Assembly (NCBI RefSeq): GCF_932526225.1
Contig: NC_064044.1
Coordinates: forward strand, 2,545,001-2,609,000
Direction: 5' to 3'
Source: Nematostella vectensis
Lineage: Eukaryota; Cnidaria; Anthozoa; Actiniaria; Edwardsiidae
DNA length: 64,000 nt
Every line of letters begins with the position of its first letter. Within the stretch, counting starts at the first letter, position 1. The notes under the pieces were generated by a model that ran no database searches, was not told where the DNA came from, and worked only from the letters and a program-made list of their open reading frames with translations. The position numbers and the translations under genes were made by a program. Shown here one piece after another: positions 1 to 10,500 of the stretch.

Positions 1-344
1 CGATTTGCTATCTCTTAGGTGCTGACCACACCCAAGTTGCTCTCCCATTAACAATCACCCCCATCTGATTATAGTGGAGTCCCTCCCCCGGGACCAAGAT
101 ATCCTTGTCATTGCATAGCTATTCCAGCTAAATCATGTAATTACTAAGCACGTAACTTGGCCCTAGGCAAGTGTAGGGATATGTGTTTAAGAATCATTAA
201 GAACTTACTTTGGACCCTGTTGGTCTGGACAATTATTATTATTGTGTATTGTTTAATTATTATTAGTGTATTATTAGTTTGGTCAAGGCTGTAATTCCTG
301 TAAGCGTAAGAAAGTTAAAATTTAAAATAGAGCACGCGCAGAAA

Positions 345-374
345 ATGGCGTACGCTAGTTTATCACGTGGACAA
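345..374 (+). CDS. Candidate first coding exon (10 codons), unidentified gene
   Basis: An ATG in good context (A at -3, G at +4) opens ten codons (MAYASLSRGQ) that run straight into GTAAGT, a near-perfect splice donor. The exon ends in phase 0, which matches the phase at the acceptor of the exon at 3248. That this is the start of the same gene is inference, because no transcript is visible. No domain can be assigned to so short a peptide. Confidence 0.22.
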
Positions 375-1354
375 GTAAGTTCATGGCAGTTGGTTTTGGT
401 TCTGTTTGAGTGCGGATATTTTGAAACAAACTTCTTAGCTACAGCCTCGAACCCTAACACTTGGCAAGAATTGCATTAAACTATTCAAGTCTCAAACAGT
501 GTTTACACATAACTCTTAAGAGTTTGGTAAGAAAGAGACCGAAACAAAAACAAATTTATACGTATCAACCAAAACAGACACAGTATATCTCAATAAAGAT
601 TTTTATAGAGTCTTAAAGGCACATTTTCGAACTCTAGAATCTTAAAATTATGATGAAATCTATAGAGAAAGAAAATTATTTTTAGATGCCTTACTGATTG
701 CGAAATATTAAGCTTAAGCTTACTTATGTTGTTCTCGAAAACATTCGCTTTCCACTATGTGGTAAATTGCCGGATATAGTTCTCAATCGATTATTTGTCC
801 AATACAACTGAGCATTTTTTTTTTTTTGCCGTTAAACTAAGCCTTTATTTGTAGAAGGAAGAATTTTAGTATAACTTTTGACAACACAATTGTGTTCACA
901 AATTGTATGAACAATTTAAAGTATGAAATTTAATTGTATGAACAAGTTAAGGCTACGGTCAGAAAACGTTTTGTTTTGGTGTAAGTTTTCAGTTTAATTT
1001 CCCTGTTAAATAATAATATGAGAACATTACCTTTTTGTTTTGATCCTCTTTTTAGCTGCTGTTTACAATTGAAGAAGAACGAGACGGGCGGATTCACGAA
1101 AACTCGGGTAGATTTTACTATCAACTCGTACGTCTTATCTTATCAGTTTCTTCAGACGAAACGGTTCCTCAAAGACTTGTTTAGCCCTCGACCACAATCA
1201 GCCTATTTAAATCCTCATCTTTCTCAATAAATACTATTTTCTAGTTAAGATAGGAGGCAAAAAACGCGTAAAATCACATTCCCCTTGTGAGACCGAGTGG
1301 GCCTGGGAGTTGCACGATTGACTGGATATGGATGGATCGATTGTGACACCACAG
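375..1354. other. No supported gene
   Basis: AT-rich sequence with only short chance reading frames on both strands. An AATAAA near 1226 overlaps the stop of one short frame, but no family resemblance or splice structure supports a gene. Confidence 0.5.
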
Positions 1355-1445
1355 GATACCCGCGCGATGACCACAAACCAAGTCACAGTTACAGTTATAC
1401 CATATTTCTATAGCTATGCGCTGGCTCCGCTATAATTGCAAATTT
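1355..1445. repeat. Dispersed repeat, copy 1 (partner at 7391-7490)
   Basis: This stretch shares a CCCGCGCGATGACCA core, a mid-part with TATACCAT..TTTCTATA, and a GGCTCCGCTATAA end with 7391-7490. The order and spacing match, so the two are copies of one dispersed repeat. No coding capacity or terminal repeat was seen. Confidence 0.5.
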
Positions 1446-1867
1446 GAACCCGGGGGTGGGAGGAGCTTTCCCTTTTATAGCGAACCTCGTGTTTAAGGAA
1501 ATAACTCATAAGCAATTCAGTCTCATTTGAGCTCGCAAGCCACGAGGTCGCCTTCCTCTGCCTTCCGCCCAGCTCTACAAGTTCGCTCCATATGGCTTCA
1601 CAAGATAAGATTCCTCCACGTTGTGATGAAGATATGGCTTTCCTTTCGTCTTTCTGTCGTGTTTCTGCCTCCATTCCTCGTTCGCTGCTCGCTTTTCCCT
1701 TGGAGCGACATCATTAGTCATCCAAGCGACCCTTCATTAGCTGAATGTGGTTTGTATCCGTTTGTATGTAGAATTATTGCGAATTTAGCCTATTTGTTCG
1801 GAGTTTTATGTTCCCTATTGTGTGCTTGTTTGATAGCTTATTGTTAACCAGTTTGGTCTCTTGCATG
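1446..1867. other. No supported gene
   Basis: Overlapping open frames of about 90-105 codons exist on both strands here, without recognisable domains. The plus-strand frame is hydrophobic, but nothing shows it is coding. Confidence 0.4.
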
Positions 1868-2205
1868 TTAGCTCGCTTGGTTGAGCAATGCTAGTTTTAA
1901 TTCAGTCCTATTACGTTTGGTCTATTCATCTCGTGCCTTTCAGGTCAGCACGCTATATCGGGCAATGCTAAATTCTAATTCAGTTTGGTCTATTTATTGT
2001 ATGCCAGTCTGTTGGCTTGGCTACGCAAAATTTCTTCGCTAAATTGTCTGTTTGGGATGTTTATTACATTACAGGTTAGCCCGCTTTTTCGGGCAATGCT
2101 AAATTCTTATTCGATTTGGTCTATTCTCTGTTTGTCAGCCCGTTGGCCGGGCTACGCGAAATTACTACGCTAAATTATCAGTTTGGGATGTCTATTGCAT
2201 TACAG
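1868..2205. repeat. Tandem repeat, ~131-bp unit, about 2.5 copies
   Basis: Two diverged copies (about 1941-2071 and 2072-2205) share GGGCAATGCTAAATTCT, TTTGGTCTATT, a GGC..GGGCTACGC segment and CAGTTTGGGATG or CTGTTTGGGATG. A further partial copy lies at 1868-1940. The GC-rich cores (such as AGCCCG..CGGGC) can form small hairpins. Confidence 0.6.
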
Positions 2206-2639
2206 GAATAGTGGGGGAAACGGCCGCGTTTTGTGGGGCCACCTGCAAGTGTGGGGCCTGTGGTGGAGCAAAAGGTGGGGTTGGCTGAAATCTGAGGAGG
2301 TCTGGTGACTGGTATGGCGATGTCCCACAAGTCACCACGAGTTAGCGTGCGCCCTACTAGAGCAAAGATGGCGGATTCAATGTCTCTGGTGAGTATTGTC
2401 AACAAAATCCGTACTTTTTTGCCATCCAAACTATTTTGGCATAAATCTATTCCGAAATAAATTTGTTTTCCATACATTTGGTTCTTTTTGATATGTAATA
2501 TTTTAATACAAACATCGTAAAATGGCGTAAATATTTAACTTACTGTTCTTTAGTGAAACTACATCTCACAAAATACGAACGCTATTTTGAAAAAAAATAT
2601 TTCAAAGACTAGGAATACACTAGCCGAAAGGTTGTGTGA
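2206..2639. other. No supported gene
   Basis: Apparently unique sequence. A 99-codon minus-strand frame has no recognisable domain. Confidence 0.4.
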
Positions 2640-3230
2640 GATAAACAGTAGTGGAGCGATATCGAACATTATCACTGATATTGAGATTAGGATATTATCA
2701 TTGTTTTCCACATGCTATTAGATAGTGGTTAGACCCCTTTCCTCTCCTCTCTCCTTCCCTCGATATTGTGATATTATCTGAGATTATTTTATTAGAATCT
2801 ACTAGATTTCTATTAAGATACTCCCTTTCCTCTGCTAGACCCCTCGATATTGCAATATCATCGGATATTATCTTATTAGAATCTACTAGATATCTATAGA
2901 AATTCCTTTGTCCTCTCTGCTGGACCCCTCAATATTATCGGATATTCGACTACAAAATCTACTGTGACTGTCACATTTGTTGTGATATGCAATAATCAAG
3001 GTTCAACCAGCAGTTTTAAAGACAAAATATCTGATATATATATCAGTAATTAGATGGACTTTCTATGTGTAAATCTTATGATATTATCTGATATTTTCAA
3101 GTCATGAGATGCAATCTAGGTCCAACGGCAGTTCTAAGGGTATAAGATCTGATAAATACCAGAAATTAGATTTGTGAGCTTTGTTATAATATCAACTAAA
3201 TATCTGATACTAGAACCCCTTGAATATTGA
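2640..3230. repeat. Degenerate AT-rich tandem repeats with GATATTATC motifs
   Basis: Two degenerate families are seen. About 2732-2965 holds roughly 2.5 copies of a ~107-bp unit containing GACCCCTC, GATATT and TTAGAATCTACTAGAT. About 2985-3185 holds two copies of a longer unit with GGT(T)CAAC..GCAGTT and ATCTGATA. Copies differ at many sites, so the repeats are old. Confidence 0.5.
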
Positions 3231-3247
3231 TATAAATCCGATTTTAG

Positions 3248-3440
3248 ATGAGTGATAAATATTGTATAAATATCAAATTGCCAGAAAAGTTCGATATCGT
3301 GCCCTTATGCAGTAGTGCAGGTGACCTCCGACTGGGGTATTCAACACTTGTTGTTTTTAAAACAGAGGATGCCTCTAAAGTGTGGGACTTAAAGGATCCA
3401 AGAAACACGTTGTGTGCTGTTACGGAACTCGTTAAAAAAG
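3248..3440 (+). CDS. Candidate internal coding exon, unidentified gene
   Basis: The segment lies between a TTTTAG acceptor ending at 3247 and a strong donor (AAAAAAG then GTGAGT) at 3441. It reads as 64 codons plus one base with natural amino-acid composition (motifs LPEKFDIVPL, LRLGYSTLVVF, KVWDL). The exon enters in phase 0 and leaves in phase 1. That phase fits the two leading bases of the exon at 12981, and also the phase-0 exit of the short exon at 345. The product is not recognised. The first codon is ATG, so it could instead be a start codon. Confidence 0.42.
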
Positions 3441-3571
3441 GTGAGTTTGTTCAAACATTTTTTTTAACCCTAGGTGAAACTTGTAAAAATTGGACAAAGT
3501 TTTTAAGGCTTGCGAGCTGAAATTGTAATTGGAACGAACTTGTATTTAAAATTAGTATATATATCATATAA

Positions 3572-3574
3572 AAA

Positions 3575-3656
<82 letters not shown>
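3572..3656. repeat. (AAT)n microsatellite
   Basis: A nearly perfect AAT/ATA triplet run of about 85 bp. Its translations (poly-Asn, poly-Leu) are artefacts of the repeat. Confidence 0.95.
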
Positions 3657-4224
3657 CGTTTATTACGACACTCTCGCAGACAAAAGTCTGAATTACAGTG
3701 AAGGGTCATGCAAGCCAATACTTTATGCAATATTACTGAAATCACACACTAACAAAATTATTAAACCTGTCTGTATTTCCTTGAAACCTATCGGTATGCA
3801 TGTAGCCAGACCGGAGTGAGTAGCTATGGTTGACTTCTGTAGGAATGATATAGTTTAGAGGAGGCGATATCTTCGCTTTGGTGACAACTCTCACAGAGGC
3901 TATAATATTTGTATATATATATCATATATATACTACTTGTCTACAAATACTTCAGGAGCTTTATGGTTTTCCTTAGTCTCTTTTATTACACTCGTGAAAT
4001 AGTGTCTCAGCGAGTGTTACATTGGGTAACCCTCTCGGGAACATGAGATGAGGGACATGAGTACATGAGGGATCCATGAGACAGCTTTTGCACATGTGTG
4101 TCCTTTCCGTCCTGGCTATTCACCCGTGAAGATACAGGTAAATCGCTGTTTCCCACCGCTTTTTGAAGGTTAGCTATTATGTCTGGAAAACCTAGAGTCA
4201 TGCTTTAAGGGCACTTGTCTTAAG
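3657..4224. other. No supported gene
   Basis: No domain, splice structure or strong repeat was seen, apart from a short (TA)n run near 3914-3932. Confidence 0.4.
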
Positions 4225-4747
4225 GTCGACTTAGTGGGGCATTTCGATGTCAGGACGGACGCGCTTTTTGGGTTGAATCACAGGATTGACCTTCGGTTGT
4301 GTGGTGTTGGAGGATGCATGGTCAAGAAATTGATTCTATAAGATCTAAGTTATGTGCTCGTTTTTCACCACAGGTTGTGATTTTAGAAATTGGGACAAAC
4401 GACTTAACCGCTTCGGTACCGTAGGTTGTTGCTTCTGAAATCGATAATCTTGTACAATGGTTACCAGAGGATTACTCGGTCGATTTGGTTGTTGTTTCGT
4501 GGTTAATCCCACAGGGAGATAATTATCATGACAGCGATATAATTTTAATGTCAAAGTCGTTATTCTGAGCCGCATGGCTCGTGCCATGTTCGATGGTATG
4601 CCAGGGGTATTGTGGTGGTTCCACCTTGGTCTTTCAAAACATGTTCACAATCCTTACTTGCTCGATTGGGTTCATTTGAACACAGATGGTCAATATCTTC
4701 TAAACCGTAGCTATCTTGGTGCTATCCACTCCTTTTCTCTTATGTGA
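4225..4747 (+). pseudogene. Broken SGNH/GDSL-type hydrolase gene, probably retroelement-derived
   Basis: Pieces of an SGNH-hydrolase fold occur in order on the plus strand but in different frames. They are a glycine-rich GVGG segment near 4302-4315, then VILEIGTNDL near 4378-4405 (the block III GTND motif), and LLDWVHLNTDGQYLL near 4655-4710 (the C-terminal D-x-x-H block carrying catalytic Asp and His). Stops and frameshifts separate the pieces, so no full protein can be made. SGNH domains are known as passengers of Ngaro/DIRS-type retroelements in invertebrates. A retroelement origin is inferred; no tyrosine recombinase or RT was seen next to it. The N-terminal GDS block was not identified. 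Confidence 0.55.
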
Positions 4748-5034
4748 ACATGCACACCTTTAGCTTTATTTTGATAGAATGTATGGCCACCTTCGGCTTT
4801 CAATATAATTTTTGTTTACACATTCCGGTTTTAATGCTAAAATGAGTGTTTTGTTTTCACATTGTGTTTTTGATTAGGGTTAATGGTTAATGGATCCCCT
4901 TTGTGCTATGCTGAAGGCGAATTATTGATGCTGGAAAGCTGACATTTACTATATGGATTGCCACTATAATATATAGATTTAGGCATTGCCTAAAGGCCGA
5001 GCCAGCACATTCCAAATATTTTTCATAGTTTTTA

Positions 5035-5035
5035 C

Positions 5036-5087
<52 letters not shown>

Positions 5088-5088
5088 T
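5035..5088. repeat. (AAT)n microsatellite
   Basis: Pure AAT/ATA triplet repeat of about 54 bp. Confidence 0.95.
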
Positions 5089-5379
5089 AATGTATAGCCT
5101 TCACACAATGGTGTCAGGACTAATCTAATTCAATGGCGAGGAACAATACCAGGGATAATACAGTTCAGATATAAGGGAAGTATAGTGATGCCTCTGCAAT
5201 CACCTCTGGGACTGCGCCGAGTAGCTTTTTGATAGGGGTTGGCCACTTTATTGTGGTTCACAAGAAAAGCAATGAAAGTACTATAGACTACCTCTGAATC
5301 TGTTATTGTCCCCTTTAATATCTATCATAGACTTTTTTATAACAACCATTTAATTTAATGGCCATTTCATCTCTTTTTA

Positions 5380-5912
5380 TGTACTGCCACGTTCAGTGAA
5401 TTTTATGTACCGCCATGTTCACTCGAAATCGGGCGTTATGAAATTTCATTTTCTTTATTGAGAAATGATGAGCAAACACCGACAATCCTCTTCATAGTCT
5501 ATTCTTTATTCAGATAAGTCATAAAACGAAATCGGACGTTGGGAGATAACATTTCCTTATTCGCGAAAACTAACTTGAATAAGGAACAGTTCCCTATTCG
5601 TGTCTCTGCACTAATCTATTTCTTTTGTCAGAGCATTATCTAGTAGCCAAGGTGTTAATTGACAACAAGCACTATCTGTCAAATTTGTTAGCTCTCATCA
5701 TCGTCATCACCATCACTATCACCATCACTATCATCACCACTCATCACCACTATCATCACCACTATCATCAGCATCACCCACCATCATCACCACCACCATA
5801 TTGACTTTTGTCAGAATCACACTGGTTGCCACGCTCAGTGAATTTTATGTACCGCCAAGTTCAGTGAATTTTATGTACCACCAAGTTCAGTGAATTTTAT
5901 GTACCACCAAGT
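5380..5912. repeat. 26-bp repeat around ATGTACCGCCAAGTTC, in two clusters
   Basis: The motif TTCAGTGAATTTTATGTACC plus RCCAAG occurs about 1.5 times at 5380-5421 and in at least three tandem copies at 5828-5912. The sequence between the clusters holds no recognisable gene and includes the (CAT/CAC)n run at 5697-5800. The right cluster abuts the retrotransposon remnant starting near 5913. Confidence 0.6.
5697..5800. repeat. (ATC/ACC)n microsatellite
   Basis: Imperfect run of CATCAC, CACTAT and CATCACC triplets. Similar runs occur at 13965-14072 (left edge of the zinc-finger array) and, as GGT/GAT, at 52184-52230 (its right edge). Confidence 0.85.
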
Positions 5913-6108
5913 TCACTCTGGCATCGAGCCTTCCATATTCATTCTTTCCCAGAGCAGTCAGATTATGGAACGCCTAACTTTAGCTCTCTGCCAGCCTTCA
6001 AGGCAGCAGCTACAGAAGCTTTACCCTCTATAAGGTACCACCACACCAAGGCAGCAGCTACAGAAGCTTTACCCTCTATAAGGTACCACCACACCAAGGC
6101 AGCAGCTT
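5913..6108 (+). pseudogene. 3' remnant of a Jockey/CR1-type non-LTR retrotransposon ORF
   Basis: The plus-strand translation gives SFPRAVRLWN followed by AFKAAA..ALPSIR. It lines up with the C-terminus of the intact element at 7624-11139 (SFFPRAIRIWN and AFKTAALPAIR). Only the last ~45 codons remain. A stop follows RLWNA, and the end segment is duplicated as a ~48-bp direct repeat (about 5999-6045 and 6047-6094). It comes from a relative of the neighbouring element, inserted in the opposite orientation and long dead. Confidence 0.6.
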
Positions 6109-6765
6109 TAATTTATTTTTTCTATTAATTCATTTGTTTGAATATTCATTATTATTTATTTATTATTTATGTCAATTTTAATTTGTAAGGACCTTTCAGG
6201 AGGATTAGTGCAATCTAGTTGTTGAGGTGAAAGAAACTTATAACGCCGAACTAATAAACATATTTTCCCCTCAGAAAGAATTTACAAAACAAACTTAAAT
6301 TGTTCTTACCAAACAAAAATCAAAAGTTAAGTACTCAATCAGAACAATAGTCTACTAACTACGATCAGAAGCGATAAAATTATTTGATAAGTTTACGATT
6401 TAAAAACATACCGTTTCATTTGTTTCAAGTCTGCGAGAGACCAACATTAATAATCATACTTTTGCTGCTTTATTGTCTTCGACTTCCTTCGTCTTTAGAA
6501 CATGGATCCTTTCTTATATTTTAGGCTTTTTGTAAAGACTTTCTTTCTTAGACTTTCTTTCATCTCTACTTTGTTGTTAATCGGTAGTGTAAACGATCTT
6601 CCCCCGTGTGATAACCAGTTTGTTGGAAGCGAAATTCGACAGCGGACTCAGAGAAAATTGTAGATTCATTGATTAAAGCGATCCATGACTGACATCCTTA
6701 GATGTTTGGAAGTTTGTGTTTTCTCAAGTGAAGGCAACCGTGTCAGCGAAGCGTGGTTACATAGA
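6109..6765. other. No supported gene
   Basis: AT-rich sequence with no open frame of interest, no splice structure and no clear repeat. Confidence 0.4.
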
Positions 6766-7355
6766 CAGGGCTTCTGGAATTATGCGGAAAAAAACTCAAA
6801 ATTACGCAGGGTTCTTGGCTAAATTACGTGGAAAATCAATCATAACGCGCTAAATTACACGGGATTTTGCAATACATTTTTCTTTAAAAAGAAGATTTTG
6901 CGGGATTCTTTACTGAATTACGCGCTAAATTAAACTGTTACGCCCAAACTACATTTTGTACCGAAGGAAAGCACAAAATTAACTTTAAAAAGGTAATTTT
7001 TGTGCGCGAAAATATCTTAGGCGAGTTTTCATCGGCTTCTAGCCACAAGCCAATCAAAAAAGGTAATTTATTATTAGTCTTAGGCCTTCACGGTTTAGCA
7101 AAGAACTCCTAGTCATTTTATTGGTTTTTGAAATTCAGTTAGAAATATCGCACTCTTACAAAAAATATCTCTCTTTTTTACTAGAAATAAGGGTAAGAAC
7201 TCTAAAATAACACATCAGCTGTGCACTTAAATGTTTTGTCTTTCAAAATTTAGCCAAATTACGCGGGTTTACGTGGAAATTTGTGGATTACAAGGATTAC
7301 GCGGACAAAGCCAAATTACGCGCTTCCGCACAAGCGCGTAATTCCAGAAGCTCTG
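6766..7355. mobile_element. Non-autonomous inverted-repeat DNA element (MITE-like), copy 1
   Basis: The left end CAGGGCTTCTGGAATTA and the right end TAATTCCAGAAGCTCTG are inverted repeats with one mismatch. The element is flanked by the direct repeat CATAGA (6760-6765 and 7356-7361), read as a 6-bp target-site duplication. Inside, the motif AAATTACGCG or AATTACGCGG recurs near both ends, and the right end holds a hairpin (GCGCTT and AAGCGC around CCGCAC). There is no transposase frame. A second copy lies at 62047-62629 with the same ends and the same internal order. The superfamily is not decidable from 6-bp duplications and CAGGG ends alone. Confidence 0.75.
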
Positions 7356-7390
7356 CATAGATTGCGCGGGCAGGCAGGCGGCAGCGAGGA

Positions 7391-7490
7391 AGAACCACAG
7401 GGCTCCCGCGCGATGACCAAAAAACTCACTCACATAGTTATCTGGTTATATACCATTTTTCTATACCTATGGGGCTCCGCTATAACACTG
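7391..7490. repeat. Dispersed repeat, copy 2 (partner at 1355-1445)
   Basis: Shares CCCGCGCGATGACCA and GGCTCCGCTATAA, plus an intervening TATACCATTTTTCTATA, with 1355-1445. It lies between the inverted-repeat element and the non-LTR retrotransposon. Confidence 0.5.
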
Positions 7491-7557
7491 ATTGAATATA
7501 GGGAGTTTAAATTTACGACATTGATTGAATATGTGGAGCTTAAATCTACCTAAATAC
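7484..7557. repeat. Direct repeat ATTGAATATGTGGAGCTTAA, left of the retrotransposon
   Basis: Two imperfect copies of a ~32-bp unit (TTGAATAT, then GGAG, TTAAAT and a TACC or TACGACATT tail). Closely similar units lie at 11238-11296 on the other side of the 1171-codon ORF, so the same short tandem repeat brackets the element. Confidence 0.55.
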
Positions 7558-10500
7558 TTAAATAAATACTCCCTATACACATGTATATATAGCTTACGCT
7601 AGTAATGGGAGGGTTGGTCAGCTTTAAAGCCGGCGTAGGTGCGAAGGCACCTTTAGCTGCCTGATGGCCGGCAGAGCGGCTGTTTTAAATGCCTCTAGGG
7701 TTACTTGATTGACAACGTTACTTGGAAGTAAGTTCCAGATTCTTATAGCTCTTGGAAAAAAGGAATAATTATAGGATAGAATATTAGACTGTAGTTGCAA
7801 AAAACTATGGTTATGCCTCCTAGTGACTCTATATGACGGTTGAGAAACAGAAGTAGGGAGAGGGCAGGCCACAAGGTTGTTATAGAATTTAAACATTAGA
7901 ACTGACTGGTGGAATAGTCTTCTAGTTTCAAGCGTATCCCATTTTAGTTGTTTCACAAGCTCTGTGGAGCTAGCTTGGAAACTATAGTTGTTTGTTACAA
8001 ATCTGGCTGCGTTCTTTTGTACTTGTTCTAATCTATTTACGTCTGTGTCTGTATAAGGGCTCCATGCCGCTGAGGCATATTCCAGTGATGGTCGTACGAG
8101 CGATAAATAAGCACGTTCTTTTACTGCAGGCTCGCAGGGTTTCAAAGTTCTTCTAATCGCGCCGAGGGTTTTGTTAGCCTTCGTCGCTATTTTGGAACAG
8201 TGGGGGCCCCAGCGTAGTTGTTTATTGCATCTTACTCCAAGATAGTCTTGGTCTGCCACTTGAGTAAAGGGCTTCGCGTCTGCAGTATACACGTATGTTG
8301 ATGGTTTTCTCTTCTTCGTTACTGATAGTAAGTAACATTTTGTCACATTAAATTCCATTTGCCATACCGATGACCATTTATAAACACCGTCCAGATCTTC
8401 TTGGAGTGCTGTATGGTCATCCGTTGTAGAGATTGGGCGATAAATGATCGTATCATCTGCGAAGAGTCTGACCTGGGACTTCGATGCTTCACAGATGTCA
8501 TTTATATACAGTAGGAACAGAGTTGGTCCCAGAACGGAGCCCTGTGGAACGCCTGATGTTACATGCACTTTGCTAGAGTGGGATCCATTGACTACCACGT
8601 ACTGGGACCTGTTTCTCAAAAAGCCAGATACCCATGCTAGTGTCTTCCCCTCGATGCCATAATGAGAAAGCTTCTTGAGGAGCTTTGAGTGCGACACTTT
8701 ATCGAAGGCTTTACTGTAATCTAATAGTAAAGCATCCACTTGGCCATGATGGTTTAATGTAGTTGCCCAGTCGTGGAATGTGAGGACTAGCTGAGTCTCA
8801 CAAGATAGTGCTTGCCGAAAACCATGCTGGAAGATAGACAGTATGTTGTTGGCTGCTAGATGCTTGTTCAGGTGGCTAAGAACAATGTGCTCCATAATCT
8901 TACAGCAGATGCATGTAAGAGAAATTGGGCGGTAATTTTGTGGTTGGTCTTTGGCTGACTTCTTGTGCACCGGTACGACCATTGCGTTTAGCCAGATTTT
9001 TGGCAAAGTTCCCTCTTGATAGCTTTGATTAAAAATGAAGCACAGTACACCAGATAGTTCCTTTGCCAGATCTCGTAACACGCGAGGCGAGATGCCATCA
9101 GGACCATTACTTTTGTTTACATTCAAACCAGCTAGCTGTTTAAATACGCCAGCCTGAGTAATGGTAATATCACTAATTTTGGGACATGTTGGAGGGTCAA
9201 GGTCGGGAACGACACCATCGTCCATAGTGAAAACACTCTCAAAATACTTGTTCAATGCCTCTGCCTTGTCCTTATCTGAAATAAACATTGAGTTCCCTTG
9301 GCGCAAGGTGGGAATACCACGACTCTCTGTCCTAGAGTGCTTGACATGGCTCCAAAACTTTTTAGGATTTGACCCCAGGCTTCCACCAATCACTGTATTC
9401 AAGTAGTGGTTATGGGCTGCCTTGAGTAATTTCACTACATGGTTTCTCTGGTGACGATAATTGCGCCAAGCTTGGGAGTTTTTGTTGTTACTTTTCAATG
9501 CTTTAGATAGAAGGCGGTCACGCTTTCGTATTTGACGTTTGACTGACTGTGTTATCCAAGGCAGAGATGTTTTAGATTTTGTGAACCTGTATGGGATATG
9601 CGATTCCACTGCAGATTTCAACCGGTCTTCAAAGAAGGACCAATTTTCCTCCAAAGATCTTTCCTCGCAACAAAGAGTGAAATCTTCTGACAATTTAGCC
9701 ACATCGCGCTTAAGGGCCGCAAGGTCCATCTTGTTATAGAGGTACACTTTATGTGGGGGGGTCTTTATCCGCCTGGTTTTAGTGTTGATGTTAAACTTTA
9801 CGATGTCATGGTCGCTCATCCCTGGATGGATTGTAATATCAGATACAAGAGCTGGTGTGGATGATATCACAAGGTCCAATGTCTTTAGAGAAACTGGGCG
9901 TGTCGGTTTAGTAACATGCTGAATGAGGGCGTTATTCGAAATCAGGTCTAACAGTTTCTGCATCATAGATGCTGTTGAGTGATTTGTAATAGATGGTGGA
10001 TCATTACGCCAGTCTATGTCGCCACAGTTAAAATCGCCACTTATTACGATGTTTGGGTGGGATTTCTTGTTTTGCGAAAAGACCTTAAAAATAGACTCTT
10101 GTAGGAAATCCAGACGGGTAGCAGGAGCATCAGGGGGCTTGTAAAACGCGCATATATAGACAGTCTTCTTGTTGGCGCAACGGATTGCTGCCCACAGAGA
10201 CTCATCCTCTGGGTTTGTGGTTATGTCTGGTAGCTCGTACGACGGAATATCATGTTTCACAGCGATGAAAATTCCACCTCCTCCGCTACCAGAACGTTCC
10301 TTTCTAAAAACGTTATAATCTGATGGGAAACTCGCCGCTGTAGGATCTTCGGGTGACAGCTTTGACTCACAACCAAATATGATGTCGGGTTTGTGTGTTG
10401 AGACATGGCTAGCAAAGATAGCTGCTCTTTCACTGCTTTGGATACTATTGCAATTGATCTCCATGCACGTTAGCTTTGCAGGATTGCGAGGTCCACGGCG

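Noticed and set aside
1018-1230. 70-codon gene with an overlapping AATAAA
   Set aside because: No start context, homology or splice evidence; the AATAAA merely overlaps the stop in AT-rich DNA.
1420-1460. Pol III B-box (GGTTCAAATTT) suggesting a tRNA or SINE
   Set aside because: The A-box-like segment is on the wrong side of it and no cloverleaf can be drawn.
3503-3745. Poly-Leu and poly-Asn proteins
   Set aside because: Translations of the AAT microsatellite.
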